The position numbers were made by a program, and so were the translations under genes. DNA of 23,757 bases from CAZNQW01 sp964575225. GTDB taxonomy: Bacteria > Chloroflexota > Anaerolineae > JAAYZQ01. The notes under the pieces were generated by a model. That model was not told where the DNA came from. It was given only the letters and a program-made list of their open reading frames with translations, and ran no database searches. Each line of letters begins with the position of its first letter. Positions within the stretch are counted from its first letter, which is position 1. Below, in pieces: positions 22,206-23,757 of this stretch. The stretch lies in NCBI GenBank assembly GCA_964575225.1, contig CAZNQW010000034.1, positions 1 to 23,757 of the forward strand. The letters run 5' to 3'.

Positions 22206-23612
22206 ATGAGCGAACTCCAATTCTATGGAGCGGTCCGAACCGTCACCGGCTCCATGCACCTGCTGACCGTCAACGGGTCCAGAATTCTGCTGGACTGTGG
22301 ACTGTACCAAGGGCGACGTGAAGAGAGCTTTCAGCGCAACAAGAACCTACCCTTTGAAGCCGGCTCTATCGACGCCCTCATTCTATCCCATGCCCACATC
22401 GATCATTCGGGCAACATCCCATCCCTCGTGAAAAATGGATTTACCGGCAACATCTACGCCACGCCGGCCACGCGGGATCTGTGTTCGGCCATGCTGCGCG
22501 ACGCCGGGTACATCCAGGAGAGCGATGCCGCGTACGTCAGCAAAAAGCGGGCCAGACAAGGTCTGCCCCCCGTCGAACCCCTGTACACGGCCGACGACGC
22601 CATGGCCAGCCTGCAGAGCTTTGTCAGCGTCAGTTATGACCGCCCGATGAACGTGGCCCCGGGTGTGACCGTGACCTTCCGAGACGCGGGCCACATCTTG
22701 GGGTCGGCTATCGTGATATTGGACATCGAGGAAAATGGGCAGAAGGAACGGCTTTTGTTCAGCGGAGACTTGGGTCGCAAAGGCATGCCCATTCTCAGAG
22801 ATCCGCAAATCGCCGAGGGTGTCGATCATCTGATCATCGAAAGCACCTACGGCGACCGCCTCCACGATCCGATCGAGACCGCCGACGAGCAACTGGAAGA
22901 GGTCATTCTGGACACCTATCGCCGCGGGGGCAAGGTCATCATACCGGCCTTTTCTGTGGGCCGGACGCAGGAACTGGTCTATGCCCTCAACCAGTTGACG
23001 GAAGCGCGCACACTGCCCGACATCCCCATCTTTGTGGATAGCCCCCTATCGGTCAATGTCACCGAGATCTTTCGCATGCACCCGGAATGCTACGATAAGG
23101 AGACCTTTCAATTCCTCAACGATACCAACCAGCGAGACCCCTTTGGATTTCACCGGCTCACCTATATCCGTGCTGTGGAGCGATCCAAAGAACTGAACTT
23201 TTTGCAGCAACCGGCGATCATCATCAGCGCCTCGGGTATGTGCGAAGCGGGCCGCATCCTCCACCACCTAAAGAACAACATCGAGGACTCGCGGAATACC
23301 GTCCTGATCGTCGGTTGGCAGGCGCCCCACACCCTGGGGCGGAGGCTGGTGGAACGCAGGCCCGTTGTCAAAATATTCGGGGAGGAATACCACCTGAATG
23401 CGCGGGTGGAAACCATCAATGCTTTCAGCGCCCATGCCGATCGCGACGAACTACTCGGCTACGTCCAAAGACTGGGCGGCAAGCGGATCAAACAGGCTTT
23501 TATCGTACACGGCGAGGAGGCCTCCAGCCTATCGCTGGCCGATGCCATCCGAGATTTGGGCGTGGCCCATACCGTCGTGCCCAAATTTGGGGAGAAATAC
23601 AAATTATCATAA
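22206..23612 (+). CDS. Beta-CASP metallo-beta-lactamase ribonuclease (CPSF/TTHA0252-like)
   Basis: Two-zinc nuclease of the beta-CASP group, expected to process or degrade RNA in the cytoplasm. 468 aa, normal length. Metallo-beta-lactamase motifs: HAHIDH (62-67), GHILGSA with H163, and SGDLG with D188. Beta-CASP motifs: ESTYGDR, IPAFSVGRTQE, VDSPLSVNVTEIF, and SASGMCEAGRILHHL. The C-terminal returning MBL part has INAFSAHADRDELL and FIVHGEE. It resembles archaeal/bacterial CPSF73-like enzymes more than RNase J. Start: ATG 22206 with GGGAG 11 bases upstream; an in-frame TTG at 22188 overlaps that SD. No clear terminator in the 145 bases that remain. A short ATG frame at 23728 runs off the window end and cannot be judged. 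Confidence 0.93.
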   Translation: MSELQFYGAVRTVTGSMHLLTVNGSRILLDCGLYQGRREESFQRNKNLPFEAGSIDALILSHAHIDHSGNIPSLVKNGFTGNIYATPATRDLCSAMLRDAGYIQESDAAYVSKKRARQGLPPVEPLYTADDAMASLQSFVSVSYDRPMNVAPGVTVTFRDAGHILGSAIVILDIEENGQKERLLFSGDLGRKGMPILRDPQIAEGVDHLIIESTYGDRLHDPIETADEQLEEVILDTYRRGGKVIIPAFSVGRTQELVYALNQLTEARTLPDIPIFVDSPLSVNVTEIFRMHPECYDKETFQFLNDTNQRDPFGFHRLTYIRAVERSKELNFLQQPAIIISASGMCEAGRILHHLKNNIEDSRNTVLIVGWQAPHTLGRRLVERRPVVKIFGEEYHLNARVETINAFSAHADRDELLGYVQRLGGKRIKQAFIVHGEEASSLSLADAIRDLGVAHTVVPKFGEKYKLS

Positions 23613-23757
23613 ACCCTACGGGATGTCACCCAGTCGGCTGCCCAACCTGGGAGAACCGCCTGCGCCATCTCTGCCAATCCAGAGACCGATCCCCCCACCC
23701 TGCAGGGAAAAACTCGCTCTCCTCCCACATGCGATGGCTCAATATCGTTGGGAATCC

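Noticed and set aside
23698..23707. 10-bp palindrome CCCTGCAGGG after the beta-CASP gene
   Set aside because: Too short for a terminator and has no T run on the plus strand; chance in GC-rich DNA.
23459..23728. 89-codon minus-strand frame at the right end
   Set aside because: Mostly antisense to the conserved C-terminus of the beta-CASP nuclease.
1..23757. CRISPR arrays, tRNA or rRNA genes, insertion sequences, phage genes
   Set aside because: Looked for regularly spaced direct repeats, transposase or integrase motifs and tRNA-like cloverleafs on both strands; none seen by eye.

Overview
The window looks like a chromosomal segment of a GC-rich, free-living bacterium, most likely a member of the Chloroflexota (Anaerolineae/Caldilineae-like). 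This is an inference from gene style: secreted proteins with Thr/Pro-rich linkers, large GT-C membrane glycosyltransferases with C-terminal beta-sandwich modules, a one-membrane-segment LysM/M23 peptidase, and cobalamin-type radical SAM proteins. Clear Shine-Dalgarno sequences and sigma70-type promoters (TTGACG-N17-TATAAT is seen twice) support a bacterial host. I see no rRNA, tRNA, CRISPR array, insertion sequence or phage gene.

Layout. 1-945 (+) is the C-terminal part of a glutamate dehydrogenase, closed by a classic terminator. A second, bidirectional hairpin then separates it from a minus-strand LysM/M23 cell-wall peptidase (1184-2437) and the transcription terminator Rho (2560-3810). Upstream of rho are a long leader with a strong promoter, a C-rich/G-poor stretch and a 27-codon upstream ORF that overlaps the rho start. 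Divergent from rho are a small putative lipoprotein (4318-4851) and a 71-residue ORF (4859-5074).

5085-9587 (-) is a compact three-gene operon: two tandem, paralogous B12-binding-domain radical SAM proteins followed by an exported protein built from four repeats of an unfamiliar ~95-residue domain. A promoter with an adjacent palindrome lies upstream. Next come two divergent GT-C-type membrane glycosyltransferases (9726-12302 minus, 12531-14840 plus), both ending in related pairs of beta-sandwich domains. A PcrA/UvrD helicase (14893-17148 minus) follows.

The right end is plus-strand central metabolism: yvcK (17617-18591), gap (18733-19743) and pgk (19859-21034, with terminator), then a separately promoted CorA-type metal transporter (21252-22166) and a beta-CASP metallo-beta-lactamase RNase (22206-23612). 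The yvcK-gap-pgk order links a regulator of gluconeogenic growth and cell-wall supply to two glycolytic/gluconeogenic enzymes.

Most genes are ordinary housekeeping. The parts worth a second look are the radical SAM/four-repeat exported-protein operon, the rho leader, the paired operator-like repeats between rho and the lipoprotein, and the hairpin cluster between pcrA and yvcK.
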